64,000 nucleotides of DNA from Lepturacanthus savala (Eukaryota > Chordata > Actinopteri > Scombriformes > Trichiuridae), in assembly GCA_030544235.1 (NCBI GenBank), contig CM060484.1:16289031-16353030 (forward strand), written 5' to 3'. The notes beneath the pieces are model-generated. The model worked only from the letters and a program-made list of their open reading frames with translations. It made no database searches and was not told the origin of the DNA. Of this stretch, positions 45,980 through 58,759 are shown piece after piece. Made by a program: the position numbers and the translations under genes. How positions within the stretch are numbered: the first letter of the stretch is position 1; each line of letters starts with the position of its first letter.

Positions 45980-46338
45980 GTCAGTCAGTCATTTTCTATA
46001 CCTGCTTATTCCTCATTAGGGTCGCAGGGGTCTGCTGGAGCCAATCCCAGCGCGTTACGGCGAGAGGCAGGGATACACCCCAGATGGTCGCCAGCCAATC
46101 GTGGGGCACACACACCATTCACTCACACACTCACACCTACGGGCAATTTAGAGTTGCCAATTAACCTCAGCATGTTTTTGGACTGTGGGAGGAAGCCGGA
46201 GTACCTGGTGAAAACCCACGCAGACACGGGGAGAACATGCAAACTCCACACAGAAAGGTCCCAGACCCAAGACCAAGGAGGTCTTGAACCTGCGACCTTC
46301 TTGCTGTGAGGCAACAGCGCTAACCCCTGCGCCACCCC
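45980..46338 (-). mobile_element. SINE, full-length copy with perfect target duplication
   Basis: In reverse orientation it runs from the agtcagtcag tail to the tRNA-like head ending gctaacccctgcgccacccc. It is flanked by an exact 13 bp duplication, GACAGCGCTCTCA (45967-45979 and 46339-46351), so it is a fairly young insertion. In the head the B box reads GGTTCAAGACC, with the G of the usual CGA changed to A, which may weaken transcription. The open frames at 45905-46309 and 46123-46392 are SINE sequence. Confidence 0.93.
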
Positions 46339-46351
46339 GACAGCGCTCTCA

Positions 46352-47470
46352 TGTCTGTAAAATATGAGGCTAGAGTCACAGTTGATTAGCATAGCTTAGC
46401 ATAAATTATTTTATCTAGAATTGCCTGCCATCCATCAGCACCAACGTTTTTTGACCAGTTTTCAAAAAAGTGCCCATCCGCCAATTTTTGTTCCGGTCCA
46501 TTAGGCACTGCTGATCCAAATTTAAATAAAATATTATTTTTTGTCATGTTGGCCACTCAACCATGTATCTCTAGTAAAGAGGTCATCTTGGTCTGGGTAG
46601 TCTGCTAAGACTTAAAAAAAAAATGCTTTTTTTTTTTTTTTTACTTCATTCCCTTAGGTCTCTAGAATATAAAGGTCTGGGAACAGAGTTGACGTAAGAC
46701 AATATGATGGGAATAAGAGATAATAAGGAGTGAGAATTAGGCGATTAGTGTCTGTGATGTGCCATTTCACAGGATAAGTAGAACAGAAAACAATCTTGTT
46801 CGTGAGCTTTTTCCATTATATTCACAGTACAGCTCTTTTGCATTTTAATTATAAAACTGCACATTAAAAAGACAATAAGCAATACAATCAGAAGAAATGT
46901 AGGACAAAAAGGTAGAGAGCTCGAGTTGGAGTGAATTACGGAAAAAGGGCAGCCGCTTTGGTTATGTTTTGTGTCTTGGCGTTATTAATTCTCTTCCAAG
47001 GACGGCTCTCGTGCTGCAGTCAAATCCGGTCTCTCCTTGGGATGTGATGAAATAAATTGAGCGTGAAAACATATCAGATTTGAAGGGAGCTGAAACAGCA
47101 CAGCTGAGTGAGCTTATACTGGCTGACTTACTGCTCTGTGGCACTTATATTATTACTGTCAGGCACACACGCATACACACAAATTAAAGGCAGGTACATA
47201 GGGTCTGATAAGAGGTGACAGGTATCTTATTTAATGAACAGTAAGGCAGGGGGGCAGCGGTATGGCTGGATGCTGACTCAGGCTTTTGTATAATGTAATA
47301 AAGATAGATTAAACTTCCAACCTTAAATACTCTACCGTTCAGCATTTACAGCCTCGTCGTATTGTCCAGCGTTGGGTCGCTGTCTGCCTGCAAGTGAATA
47401 TGCATGTGATTGATTTTGAAGTGCGACGACAAATCCAATGCTAACCTCTACCTTCCGATTAGAGATTTAT
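46352..47470. other. Non-coding, no feature recognised
   Basis: A and T runs at 46613-46642; otherwise ordinary sequence. No supported exon. Confidence 0.5.
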
Positions 47471-47472
47471 AG

Positions 47473-48095
47473 CGGTGGAAGAAGTATTCAGATCCAAGTA
47501 CCAATAAAACAAATGTCTACATTGTTACACGCTCTGCATCCCAAATCCTACTTAAAACAATGATTAAGTACTATCACCCAAATGTACTTCAAAGATCCCC
47601 TGCAGACACATTTTAAGATGTATAAAAATAATCTTGCAATGATAATAATTGGTGTCTGGTGTGGTTTTCTTTTAAAAAATTCCATTGTCTAGTTAAAGGC
47701 ATTGGTGGAAAATCACTAAGCACATTTACTTAAGTACATATTGAGCTAATTTATAGTTGATGCTACTATATTTCCACTCTACTACAATTCAGAGGGAAAA
47801 TCTTGTACTTTTTACTTCACTACATTTATTTAACAGCTTTTAGTTACTTTTCAGAAATATAGTTTAATATTGTACATGAAAGGAGCTAAATATTAGGATA
47901 CTATATCATTACTATTCACATCGATGAAATAAACATTAAAATTTTCAGTTCAAGACCTTCACTTGTAATTGAGTAGTTCTTAACAATATTATTGCAGTAT
48001 TTTTAGTCAAATATGGTCAAACACTGAACTAAAGCAATACATTTTTGAGTAGATGGAAACTTTAAGTATCAAAAGTTAAAGTTCTCATTCTGCAG
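47473..48095. repeat. Dispersed ACTTAAG-type teleost repeats, two adjoining parts
   Basis: The first part (47473-47610) opens gcggtggaagaagtattcag and atccaagtaccaata. The second (47698-48095) opens attggtggaaaatcactaag, then catttacttaagtacatatt, and includes gtactttttacttcactac and cagcttttagttacttttca. Both wordings are familiar from percomorph genomes. The two parts may be one element broken by a short insertion, or two neighbours. Confidence 0.7.
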
Positions 48096-50153
48096 TGCTA
48101 ACTAACTAAGTAAATAAGATAAGATAAGTGCTATGCTTCAATAATGTAATAAACTTTAAACAAATGTCATTAAATAACTGACAATTACTGTGTCCACATA
48201 AACCTACACTAATACAAAATACTGGTTTTATTCATGGGAGAAATTATCTAGAAATCTAGCCAAGATGTTGTTGTTTGGGATCAAGGGAGACATTTCATCG
48301 ACATATCATTTTTTTTTTTAGTGCAAAGAACAGTGAGTTCTCTCTCCCACTGTCCGTGTGCTGTGCTCAGCACTTCATCCAGATGGTAGATTGCAAGCAA
48401 GGTCAAACAAAGATAAACACGGCGGATATTAATGAAATGATTATTCTCCTCTGGAAAATCAATAGGGAGATGCTGCTGTAGTATTTATTTGAGTGTTACA
48501 GTTTCATGTGGAGATCTGTTGAATTCAAATATTACCACTGGTGCACGTGGCAAGTAAAAATGAAAAGGAGCACAAGTGGTTCCACTTGGGTTGGGGGGGG
48601 GGGGGGGGGGCAACTAAAGGAAAACTGATAGAACTGCAGCAGGGTAAGCTGAAATTACATTTCTGGCCCCTCAAGGCTACATTGAGATTTATTCGGAATG
48701 GACGAACGGAGAAACGTTATTCACATTTTCAATTTACACATTGAAAAAAAAAACTGAATGGAAAGGCTGAATGGTTGGAAAGGAAATCTCTAAATATTTC
48801 AGTGAAATTTGCATGTTTGACAGAGGCGGAAAATTTGGTACATCGTTAAAAGCAAAATGCAACAATATGCAATGAAAGCCGACTTATTGTGACACTTGGA
48901 ATGACATATTCCCGCCGTGTTTTGTTTCTCACCACCTGAAATTTGACTGCTGCTGTTTGAATTCACTTCTTCTTCCACGGCTTAACAGGCCCCAACAGGA
49001 AAATTAGTGCCACTGCTGTTTATCTCCATGACCCCACTCTGAACTGAATACTGTGAAGGGAAATGCACAGGAAAAACTGAGACATTTTCTGTCAGCAATA
49101 ACAGTGTGTAACTGATCTGACACACACATCACTTTGGGGTCAGGAGGGTGGTGCTCTAGAACACAACAAAAGTGATTCTGACAGTCTGAAACACTTTTTG
49201 CAGCAACGTCCTCCAGTGAACAGCTTCTTTTACTATGAAATGTTATCATTAACGTTGGCGCTGAACCGATCGTCTCAGGGGTCCTTCAGCTGACAGTCTG
49301 CTAGGTGAACGTTCACTTTCAAACACAAGCGGGATGAGATGCAGCTTCTCTGATACATGAGCTGTCAACTCCTGTGTAAACTTTGGAGGGCAATGGCAAT
49401 GCAAAGAGGAAGCGAAATAGTGCTGTACTGGTTTCACAGAGGATAGAAAGTGGGTGGAGTTCATGGGTGTGGTTGACACATGTGGTTTATTTATGAACTC
49501 TGTCGTGCAAGTTGTGCAATCTACAAGATTGCATTTACACAGTGGCAGTGTAGCAACCTAAAAAAAGAGACATAGCATTTCAGCTTTGTCATTTTAGCAG
49601 AAACAATTATTAGTCCCTAAGTTCAAAAGGATTTGAGGATTCTTTTCATTTAAAAAGGTAAAGAAATTACACTACTTGACAAACTACTAATTGAACGGTA
49701 GTGTATCTGTAACTGTTCTTTTTAATTTTTTAGGATTTACATGTATGTAATGCATGAATTGAAGTTAGGTTCATGTTCGTTTAAATGTGATTGACGCAAG
49801 TGGAAGTCAGTGGAAGTTGTTTAACCAGCAGTTCCACATGTGTGTGATTAGCTCAGCTCGGTTGCTCGAATTGTTTGGGAGACATTCTATGGCGCAACAC
49901 TAATTCCTATTTAAATTGAAAAAAGATGGAGCTTATACACACATAAATGATAATGAAGCTGAATAAATGAAGTTCTTTATTGTTCAGAGGAGAGGCTCAA
50001 TTACATGGGTGGAGGAAGCTGCACTGAAAGCTGATGTGTGAAAAAATATTTGCATCTGACATAACGGTATTTAATGTGTCAAAACCACTCAAGGAGATCC
50101 CAGTGAAGAGCTTGTTTGAGGAAGGCCTCATGGTCCAATTGGGCCTAAATGTT
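48096..50153. other. Non-coding, with poly-G run at 48593-48610
   Basis: An 18-base G run sits inside otherwise ordinary DNA. Frames at 48541-48744, 49004-49249 and 49249-49479 have no support. Confidence 0.5.
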
Positions 50154-50522
50154 AAAAATGTGTGCTAAATTGCCCTCATGGCAGCCAAAATGTGTGCTGA
50201 AGTGCCCTCTCAGGAGCGAAAACGTGTTAAAGTGCCCTCTTGGGAGCAAAAATACATACTATCGGAGCCAAAATGTGTGATAAATTGCTTACAAGGAGCC
50301 AAAACATATGCTAAAGTGTCCTCTTGTGAGCTAAAATGCATGCTAAAGTGCTGGATTTGGAACCAAAACCTGTGCTAAAGTGTCCACTAGGAAGCATAAT
50401 GCATTCTAAAGTGCCTTCTAGGAGCCAGAATAGTTCACAGAAAAGTGCCCATGTGCCCAAAACACAAGCTAAAGTGTCCTCTAGAAGTCAAAACATATCC
50501 TAAAGTGCCCTCTTGGGAGCCA
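50154..50522. repeat. Degenerate minisatellite, unit 32-33 bp, about 11 units
   Basis: A unit of the form gtgctaaagtgccctcttgg followed by gagccaaaatgt recurs about eleven times with substitutions and small length changes. Units are recognisable by the words taaagtgccctc, taaagtgtcctc and gagccaaaa. The 66-residue + strand frame at 50178-50378 is a translation of the repeat (recurring Lys-Val-Pro-Ser words), not a gene. The array is old, since no two neighbouring units are identical. Confidence 0.92.
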
Positions 50523-51672
50523 TGCTCGTACCAAAGGCAGGAAATGCTGTTTACCTGGCAGACCAAACATAAATCTCTATCAAGCAGCAAAGTCAAGGAT
50601 ATATAGGTCCTGTGGCAATAGAGAAACTGATAAACACTGCACACTGGTGGAGTTTAAACACAAGGACTATATTGTGAATTAGGAGTGTTTAGTGGCTGTG
50701 AAGGGCATTACCTGTAAGCTGTCTTATCATCGAGTAGGGTGTGTGCTTTTCTTTTGTCTTCTGTTTGAAAGTGAGAGGATTAATTAAAGTCTGACACTTT
50801 CCATCTCGTGTAACCATCTTGTACCCCGCTGAAGGTTACAAGGTTGTAAAAACAGCGAAGAAAAACAAGCCGATTTGAACAAACTCCCCTGGTCCTGCAG
50901 TATACAGCGGCAGCCGATGCCCTTTCTCTAATGACATAGATGTTAAATCTCCCCAGGCAGCTCAAGGCTTTCAAACACACATAAAAATATACTAACATTA
51001 CAATTCTAGGCCACACCACCTCTATGCTCATAAAGACCAAAGGGTGCCAAACCTCAGACCCCGTGTTAACTCCTCTATAACACACATTAGTACCCCTCCT
51101 CACTACTCCTCCTCCTTTCCTCTGATCTCCTGTGAGGAGACGGGAGGCTCCTGCCCCTCGCCTGCAGCACTTTGACAAACCACATTTCGGTCACGTGAAA
51201 TGTCACGTAATTCCATAATCCAAACTCTCTGCGCAAACCCAACAATTATATTCCCGAGGTTCCCTCTGGATATTTGCTTTCAACGAAATGTTTACGGGGT
51301 TTTCGCACAATAGAAGATAAAATAATTCTCTGGAGTTTTCATCTACACATTTGACTTTTAAAGTGATTCATCAATGCAATTTTTTCCAATATATGATGCT
51401 TCATATGCAATATACAAGTGAATGTGCATTGTTGGCTTAGACTGTTTTGTTTGTATTAACCCTAACTCTAAGTCATTTTTAACTAAAATAAATTGTGTGA
51501 ACTGTTTTTTGACTAAAGTAAGTTTTTGGCCTAAATCATCTCTTGATAATGTTGCCATGTCTGGTAAAATCGCCTTAATCCTAAGTTCAAAGGATCATAC
51601 TGTTTATGCCCTATACGACAATGGCCATTTTACTTAGGCCATTTTATTTTTTTTGTCTAAATCAATTATTTT
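50523..51672. other. Non-coding, no feature recognised
   Basis: Several unsupported frames, the longest at 50780-51178 on the minus strand. No repeat end recognised. Confidence 0.5.
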
Positions 51673-51709
51673 TTGCCCAAGTCAGGATAAAAAACCCTGA
51701 CTTGGGCAA
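51673..51709. repeat. 14 bp perfect hairpin
   Basis: TTGCCCAAGTCAGG (51673-51686) is followed, after a 9-base A-rich loop, by its exact reverse complement (51696-51709). The surrounding sequence (51440-51730) repeats words such as ctaaatca and ttactta/ggcc, so the hairpin may be part of a decayed element. Confidence 0.92.
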
Positions 51710-54009
51710 TTTAACAAGCGTTCATAATGGAGGCTCCTTCAAGATGCTTCTATGGTGCAGAAGAAGCTCTAAACATGATTTTTTAAATCAATTTCTGAGT
51801 GATAAAGGTTATAGGCTATATAGCAATTTAATTTCACAAGCTATACTTTAATAATAATTTAATATAAAGTGATGTGCATATTAATGAAGATCAATATTTG
51901 ATTTTGGAAATGAGTTACATTCAATAATAAAATAAAACAAAGAATTGGGGAAAGTGATGAAAAATAGTGACTTTAAATATGATTTACCTGACATTAGTTT
52001 AATTTAACTCCAGGTAATGTAATGTAATTTAAGTCACACTAGAATGTTCAAAAATTGGCTTGAGTCACTTTCTTCTTTAATGTTATGTAAGTGACACACA
52101 AGGTTCTATGTATGTCCACAGTCATCCACTGTCAAGGCCTTTTTGTTTGAAATGATCAACAAATATAATATTCTCTGCATTTCATAAAGTTTTTTGTGTT
52201 TTCCCCAAAAATTGAAAAAAAGACATAGGCCATTATTTTAATAGGGTGACGATATCACAGGCTACAGCGCGTCATATCATGGATAATTTCTGTTGAGTGC
52301 TTAGTAGACATAGATCGTAGCAGCTGTCACATTGTTCACTTTTTATCTGAAATCTTTGACACTCATGTTCAAGGCCGTCTGAAACTCTCTCACTGTGTGA
52401 TGTATGGCAACCATTTTGGAGCCACAACCAAACATATTAACACATAAATTTTTCATCTGGATCAGCCCAAAATCACAGTGTAAATCTGGTTTAAGGCAAA
52501 CGCAATTGCACATTGACTTTGTACTTGGTAAATGTTGTGAAATTGTAATTTACTAATTTAATATGTAGCAACAAATCAACCACGTTGGCGTGGTGTGGTT
52601 GCAGCCATATGCTCCACTCAGGAGTCTATGGGAATAAGTCAAGATATTTACCACACTTTCTACTTTTCTACTTCTACTTTCCAACGACTGAAAACCAACC
52701 CATCAATAGACAATGGAGGTCTATGGCACAGAGAAATACAATACATTAGGCTTTTGGATACATAAACAATACTTAGTAGAATCAATTCATTGTTGGTTTG
52801 GCTACGCACAAAAGGAATATAGAAAACCCCTCAAAAGCCAAGTGGTTGACTCGCCAAGCAGCAGCTCTGAAGAAAATATCCCCCGCAACTACTGTAACTG
52901 AACACACTGAGGTCGTGTGTTCCTGTGTTTCTTTCGTTGGACAACCCCTGTTGGCTTAAAAAAAAAAGAAAAAAAAAGCAAACATCACTTTCCAGTCTTG
53001 GTCATCACACAAGCTATGTTTAATTTTGCAAGAGGGCCCGGGTTGTATTAGATCTCAATGTGCAAACAAGAGACGCCTGCCTTTCAGTCTGCAGCTGACC
53101 TTTCTTGGCCCGTTGTAAAAGGAGTGGGTGGATGCTGTGCCGCCGCGACTATTATTTCTCCTCCACTTGACCTCAAAGAAAAACATTTCTGCGGAAAGGA
53201 AATGGTTTTGAACCTAAGGGTGATTGTGTCTCCTCCAGGGCTCGACTCTCAACATGGTGACCCTCGTTCAGAGGGGCTTCAGCAGCTCTTCAAGCGACGC
53301 GGTGACTCAAAACGGCACCTTGAGGGAGAGAGAACGGATAAGTGGAACATTTATCACTCCTTTTAACATACACTCCTTTTATAGATGGGAAATGGTAAAT
53401 GCCAGTGAATTTCAAATGTCACAATGAGGACGAAAGGGGTCTCTACAACTGTCTATGACTTTTGGAGAGCAGACAGGAAAGCAGGGCAGCTCCAGCAGAG
53501 TGGTGTTGTAGCTGACTCCTGCAGGTCTCCTCCTCCTCCTTCTCATTCTCAGCTCCATCGAACATCAGTGTTTACATATCTGGGAAGTCCTGCCTGCCCA
53601 ATAAAGCAATGACACAGTGAGGGAAGACTCTCAGCTATGTCTGCACTCTGCGCTGTTGCTGTGGCTACATGCGTTAAATTAATACAGATTTTTATCATGT
53701 GTGGATTAAATTTTTGGCCCACTCATGACAATTTAACTTCCTCTGCTTTAGGCTAATCTTTAATACTGTAGTAATGAATCTATTTTAGTGAAAAGCTAAG
53801 TATCCACATTTCTCAGCCTTCAGTCCCATGACTAACATGACTAAAAGGGGATTTACTCACGTCTACTGAGTGGGAAAGAATATCGATAATATCTCCTCTG
53901 ATCGCTCCTGACTTGGTTGTGAGTGGACAGGATTTATTAATTCAATATCAATACATAATCTAATTAATATAAATGTCTTCCTGTCCTGCTTTTTGCTCTG
54001 ATTGTGTGG
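51710..54009. other. Non-coding, no feature recognised
   Basis: AT-rich to about 52.6 kb, then mixed. The segment 53060-53370 is of balanced composition and could be single-copy conserved DNA, but the open frames there (53058-53366, 53224-53427) show no domain and no splice sites. Confidence 0.45.

Positions 54010-54069
<60 letters not shown>
54010..54069. repeat. (TA)n(CA)n microsatellite
   Basis: A TA run of about 44 bp passes directly into a CA run of about 16 bp. Confidence 0.96.
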
Positions 54070-54524
54070 CAGGCCTTTCTTTCCAGTTGCAAAGAGAATG
54101 ATTGTTTTTTTTTTTATTATTATTTCAAGATTCATTAAATAAAGTTGTTTCCAATAGATAACTTTGTCCTACATAGAAATGGAGCCACTAATATCCACTA
54201 AAATACTAAAACAATCATTTTGCAAATCTCTTAAGTGGGATCCACCCCAAAATTGAATGGATTCAACCTTGGCCAATTCTAAGTTCTAACACAGAGGTAC
54301 ACAAAAACCGTTGGGACAAATAAAGACAAAAACAGACAAATAGTACCGTAAACAATACATCCTCCAATACAATACAATACCAAGCTAAAGCTAAATAGTA
54401 ACTATAGCTTAGCAAAGAATAAGTTGTCTAATCTTACTTTTTGAAGATGATCTTATTTTATGGGATTAAGCAAACGCACTATATTATAGATATATTTACT
54501 GAGATCAATATTAATAGGCAAAGT
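54070..54524. other. Non-coding, no feature recognised
   Basis: AT-rich interval. The words caaataaagacaaaaac near 54316 recall a retroelement 3' end but are too short to call. Confidence 0.45.
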
Positions 54525-54529
54525 AAAAT

Positions 54530-55035
54530 TACTTCCTGCGACAGCTGAAGAGGTTGGACCTGCCTCAGCTGTGGATCATCTTTTACACCTTCATTATCCA
54601 GTCTGTTCTGTGCACATCGATCACCGTCTGGTTTGGATCAGCCACCGAACTGGACAGGAACAGACTGCAGAGGACAATCAGGTCTGTGGAAAAAAATCAT
54701 TGGGGCCAATCTGCCCTCCATTTAGGACTTATAGGAGTCTAGGAAAAAAAACAAAAAACGGGCAGGAAGCATCACTGCATATACATATGCATACACCCTC
54801 CACACAGTTAGATCTGCTCTCTGGTAGACAGAGATCTGTACAACACGGCTAACACACAGAAACAGTTTCTCCCCCCAGGCTGTGTGCTTGATCTCCTGAT
54901 CACCTGTATATATCTAGACTTTTTTGTAAATACCCTTTTTAATATATATTTTTGATTCTTTATGTATGTTTTGTGTGTATCTGCAAGAGGGAACAAATCT
55001 GGAGTCAATAAAGCGGATTCCGATTCTGAAATGTA
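54530..55035 (+). mobile_element. LINE remnant, last part of reverse transcriptase frame plus 3' end
   Basis: The + strand from about 54530 encodes LRQLKRLDLPQLWIIFYTF, then IIQSVLCTSITVWFGSATE and LDRNRLQRTIRS, typical of the C-terminal part of a fish LINE polyprotein. The sequence then loses frame near 54690-54750 (an A run and a short deletion), with sequence resembling 'sgrryralnt' following in another frame. The 3' part is AT-rich and ends gagtcaataaagcggattcc, then gattctga. It is a different LINE family from the 37.65 kb copy. It is 5'-truncated and dead. Confidence 0.85.
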
Positions 55036-58000
55036 TAAATTTCACCGCTTGATATCTGCTTGTGTAGAGAAAACATAGTTGCTTGAATCTCTTTGGTAAT
55101 GAAATAACAGCAGATATGTTAATTGATTTAATTATGCTGCCTGGATGATTTGGAAATGAAAAGTCATCTTTTATATTAAAATGAAAGATGCACGCTGCTA
55201 TCACTGCAATATCTTTACCTCTTTTTGTGCGTTTAATCACCTGTGACTGTTCTGCAGCTGTTCGTCACTCTCTCCTCGTTACTGTGTCTCATCGGTGTAT
55301 TGATTATAATGTTTATGCTTTAATGTATTACCCTGAGTAAAAGCAACACTGTATAAATAACGAGGGGAGAGCTGAACATTATTCGGTGATCTGCTGTTCA
55401 CAGGATGTTTATCTTTGAAGCGCGAGCCATTCCTCCCCTGACGCCACTATCCAAATTAGTATGGAGCACCAACAAGCTCTTAAAGTAACAAGAAAACCCA
55501 AATCTCTGTCTCATCATTATGCCTGCTGTCAGCTGGAACGAGGGCTGGAGTTTGATGCGAGTTCATCCCGGTCTCTCTGATCCCCGGCCTCAGCACACAA
55601 AGCTTTCATCACCGACAGGCTCGCTGCTGTCAATAGAAAGACTAATGACTTTTCAGCAGCATTAATGGCCACATGAAATAGGATGGCCGTCCGCTTTAAG
55701 CGGCAATGTAAAGCAACGTGGTCAAGGTTAATTGTCTGCGTCAAACTGCGACGGGGCTTCTTTGTAGGTGCGTTGGATTGATCGCACTTCAGACGCAGTC
55801 TGGTATTGAACAGGCTCAGCAGGAGGCCAACTCTCTGGAGGCGGTAGCTTCTGCTATTCGAGCCTCGCAGACTGTCCCGCATTATTGATCAGCCAGTTGG
55901 GGAATTCCAGGTTGAACGAGGGCATGAAGGAACAAAGGCTCCTGTACCAGAAATAAAACACACACGGCACGCTTCGACAATCCTTTTGGTCAGCCTGCAC
56001 AAGAGGTGGTGTTTGCGCTCATCAGAGATCAGAACGTTGCAGGGGAAATAAAGGCGAGAACACCTCAGAGCTGAAGGATTTCCTATTCTCATTACTGCAT
56101 CCCACTCAGGGCCTGAGCACATTAAGGCTGTCAGTCACCTGTTCCTCCCTCGCAGTGACACTGCAGAGGCCAGTAGAGAAAGCTTCACCTTAAGGTGCCT
56201 TGAAATTGTTATGTGTATGGGAAAGAGTTTGAGAGACTTTTTAATGCCCAATAGGAATGTTAGAATTAATTAATCCAGGGAGTCAAAGGACACAGACGAT
56301 GCCTTTTCAAACCAAAGAGCTGAAGCAAAAGCTCTTTTTCTTTTTTTTGAAAGGGCCGGCGGCGGCGGCATTGTCACTCCACAGTTCAAAAACAGCGGTG
56401 AGCCGCTAGTTATTATGCCCTTAGCTTCATGTTTGAATACTGTGTGAATACTTTAACATTTAAAACCTGACCTTTTCCACAGTGCATTCAACTCTATCTG
56501 TGGCTAAAAATGATGTGTTGCGGTTATGAAAATGTGAAATGTTGCAGAAAAAAGGAAAAGTGGTTGCTCTGAACGCATGTTCTGAACGCAAGTGTCTAAT
56601 CCTGTGGTCATACAAAACGTATAATCTGTGTGAAATGATCATCGAACAAAAACATATGTGAAATTCTTCATCTACTCCTCTTTATTATGATTTTTCCATC
56701 CATGTGTTATTGCTGTTATACAGTAGCTCCCTGTCACATGTGATGTTGGGAAAAGCCTCGTAAAAAGCTTTGTGGGCATTTTACACCTCCACCACCTTCA
56801 CCCTATCGCTGTCCTCACACAACCTCAGCTGCTTCCGTTAATTATTACGTCTACCTGTCATAGGTTAGGCCAGCGCACTTCATTGAATACAGTAATATTC
56901 ATTGTATAACAGTACAATCTTGCTACATGCATGTATGGAAAAACTATATTAAATAGCTCCATGATGATTATTTCTCATTATCCCCTCAATGGCAGATTAT
57001 TTTCCTCAATCTATCCGTCTTATTGCTTGATCTCTAAAATGTCAGAAAATAGAGAAACACCAGTCACAACACCCTCACTTGCTCGTTTTGTCTGACAAAT
57101 GTTTAAAAACTAGCAAATAATCACATTTTTGCTGGTTAAAACTGACTTTAATGATAAACCGATCAAAAAAATCAGTAATAGTAAAAAGGCATAATGTTCT
57201 TGTTTCACACTTTAACGATATGTTATAATATATCATATTGATATAAAGTAAATACAAACAATGTTCCCCATGTTTAAATTAAGCTACATACACAAAAACA
57301 TCATATGCTGCATGTGGTCCATGTAACAGCTTAATTTATCCTGAGAACTTTATTTGACGGTCAGTTCTGATTTCACATAAAGAGAGAAGCAGAGCAGAGA
57401 AAATCCATCAGCCAACTGCTGATTCTCCACTTATTTTCCTGTTGAGTGTGAGGGTTTAGTTCTTAATAAAACCCCAAAGTCCAAAATCTCTACTTCTCCT
57501 ATGTGAATATTTTTTATTTTCTGATTTCTATGATATTGCAGTTGTGGAAGGTTCGGGACAGAAGATGACTTATAGAGGTGGTATAGACGTGTTGCAGCAT
57601 TTCTCCTTTTGCATGTGTTTTGTATGTTTGTAAGTCTTTGCTTCTGCCTTGTTTCTGTGATTGCAGCATTTTTATCCTGCAGCAGTGTTTTTTTTGTTGC
57701 ATTTGTTTTATATTTGTGTGTATTTGGTTTGCCCCCATCGAGCCACCGTAGTCGCTTTCATGTTGAGTGACCTTTGGGAGATGCCCTTCTCTATTTTTAC
57801 TACATTGGATTCATTTAATCTTCACTTCATGTTGTTTTGCGTTGGGACAAATAAAGACATTCAGGTATATGTTCTTGTACTTTTGCTGACATTTTCTGAC
57901 ATTTTATAGACCAATCTATTGATTAATCAAGGAAATAATCAATTGGTTAATTGATAATGGAAATAATTAGCCCTATATTATGTGCATTTCTTAAGAGTTT

Positions 58001-58214
58001 GCTGACTGCTTGCGCTGTCTGTCAAAACTCAAATAATTCAACATTGAATTACCAGTTTGAGTCCCACATGTCTGAACAACCCAGAATACAAGTAGAATCA
58101 ACACATTCTAAATCCCACAAGACTCCTATAAAAACCTATACAGTCACAAATCGACATGTATAAACCTGCAAATAACTAAATCCACTCAAGTCTATCCTGC
58201 CCTTTTCCTTCACC
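55036..58214. other. Non-coding, with balanced single-copy-looking part at 55380-56150
   Basis: The part 55380-56150 is richer in GC, lacks recognisable repeats and contains longer words of mixed composition, so it is a candidate conserved non-coding element or distal enhancer. Only alignment would tell. The frame at 55529-55882 has no domain. Around 57560-57870 a T-rich block ends gttgggacaaataaagacat, which could be another retroelement 3' end. Confidence 0.4.
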
Positions 58215-58220
58215 TTTATT
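58215..58220 (-). terminator. Candidate polyadenylation signal of the minus-strand gene
   Basis: TTTATT on the + strand is AATAAA on the minus strand. It lies about 540 bases past the stop codon at 58760, a usual 3' untranslated length. I saw no nearer AATAAA or ATTAAA on that strand between 58220 and 58760. Confidence 0.4.
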
Positions 58221-58759
58221 GACTTTCTTGTTCCCTGCATCGTCCAATCAGGTGCTTTGCAGAGGACGAGGCTCTTCCCAACATCACTGCCATGGAAGGA
58301 TGTGGAAGCATGGATAGTATGCAGAAAACTGGATTTTCCACAATGGTTTGCACCACAGCAAAGCATCATACAAAAGAATGTTTTAACATCGACTACTAGC
58401 AAAAATAAAACGTGTTCCCTCATTGGCTTTGAATTCTACGGTAAATTACGTGATGCCTTTAACAGTGCAAGAATTGCTACATGTACTCTGCTCAACATTC
58501 TAGACGCTAAAAAGTAAATTAGATCATTATTTCCATTACAAAAATACTAAATCTGTCCATTGGCTAATAATTTATACAATAGATCATTTTTCTGTAACTG
58601 GCATATGCTATGTCTGTACTGTCACTAGTAGACAGAATAGTTAAAGATTCTGAAATGGAGCCCAGTGCAAACATTGGAGCGTCTGAAGGTAAGTATTGCA
58701 TTAAAAGCTGATTGAAGAACGTAGTGAAGGTCTCCTGGGGAGCGTCAGTGCATGCTCCT

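Noticed and set aside
45905..46309. 134-residue frame, and similar frames at 43387-43668, 43455-43655 and 46123-46392
   Set aside because: All are SINE sequence read in different frames and recur with the element, as expected for a repeat and not a gene family.
50178..50378. 66-residue repetitive frame
   Set aside because: Translation of the 32-33 bp minisatellite; units differ by small insertions that would break a real frame.
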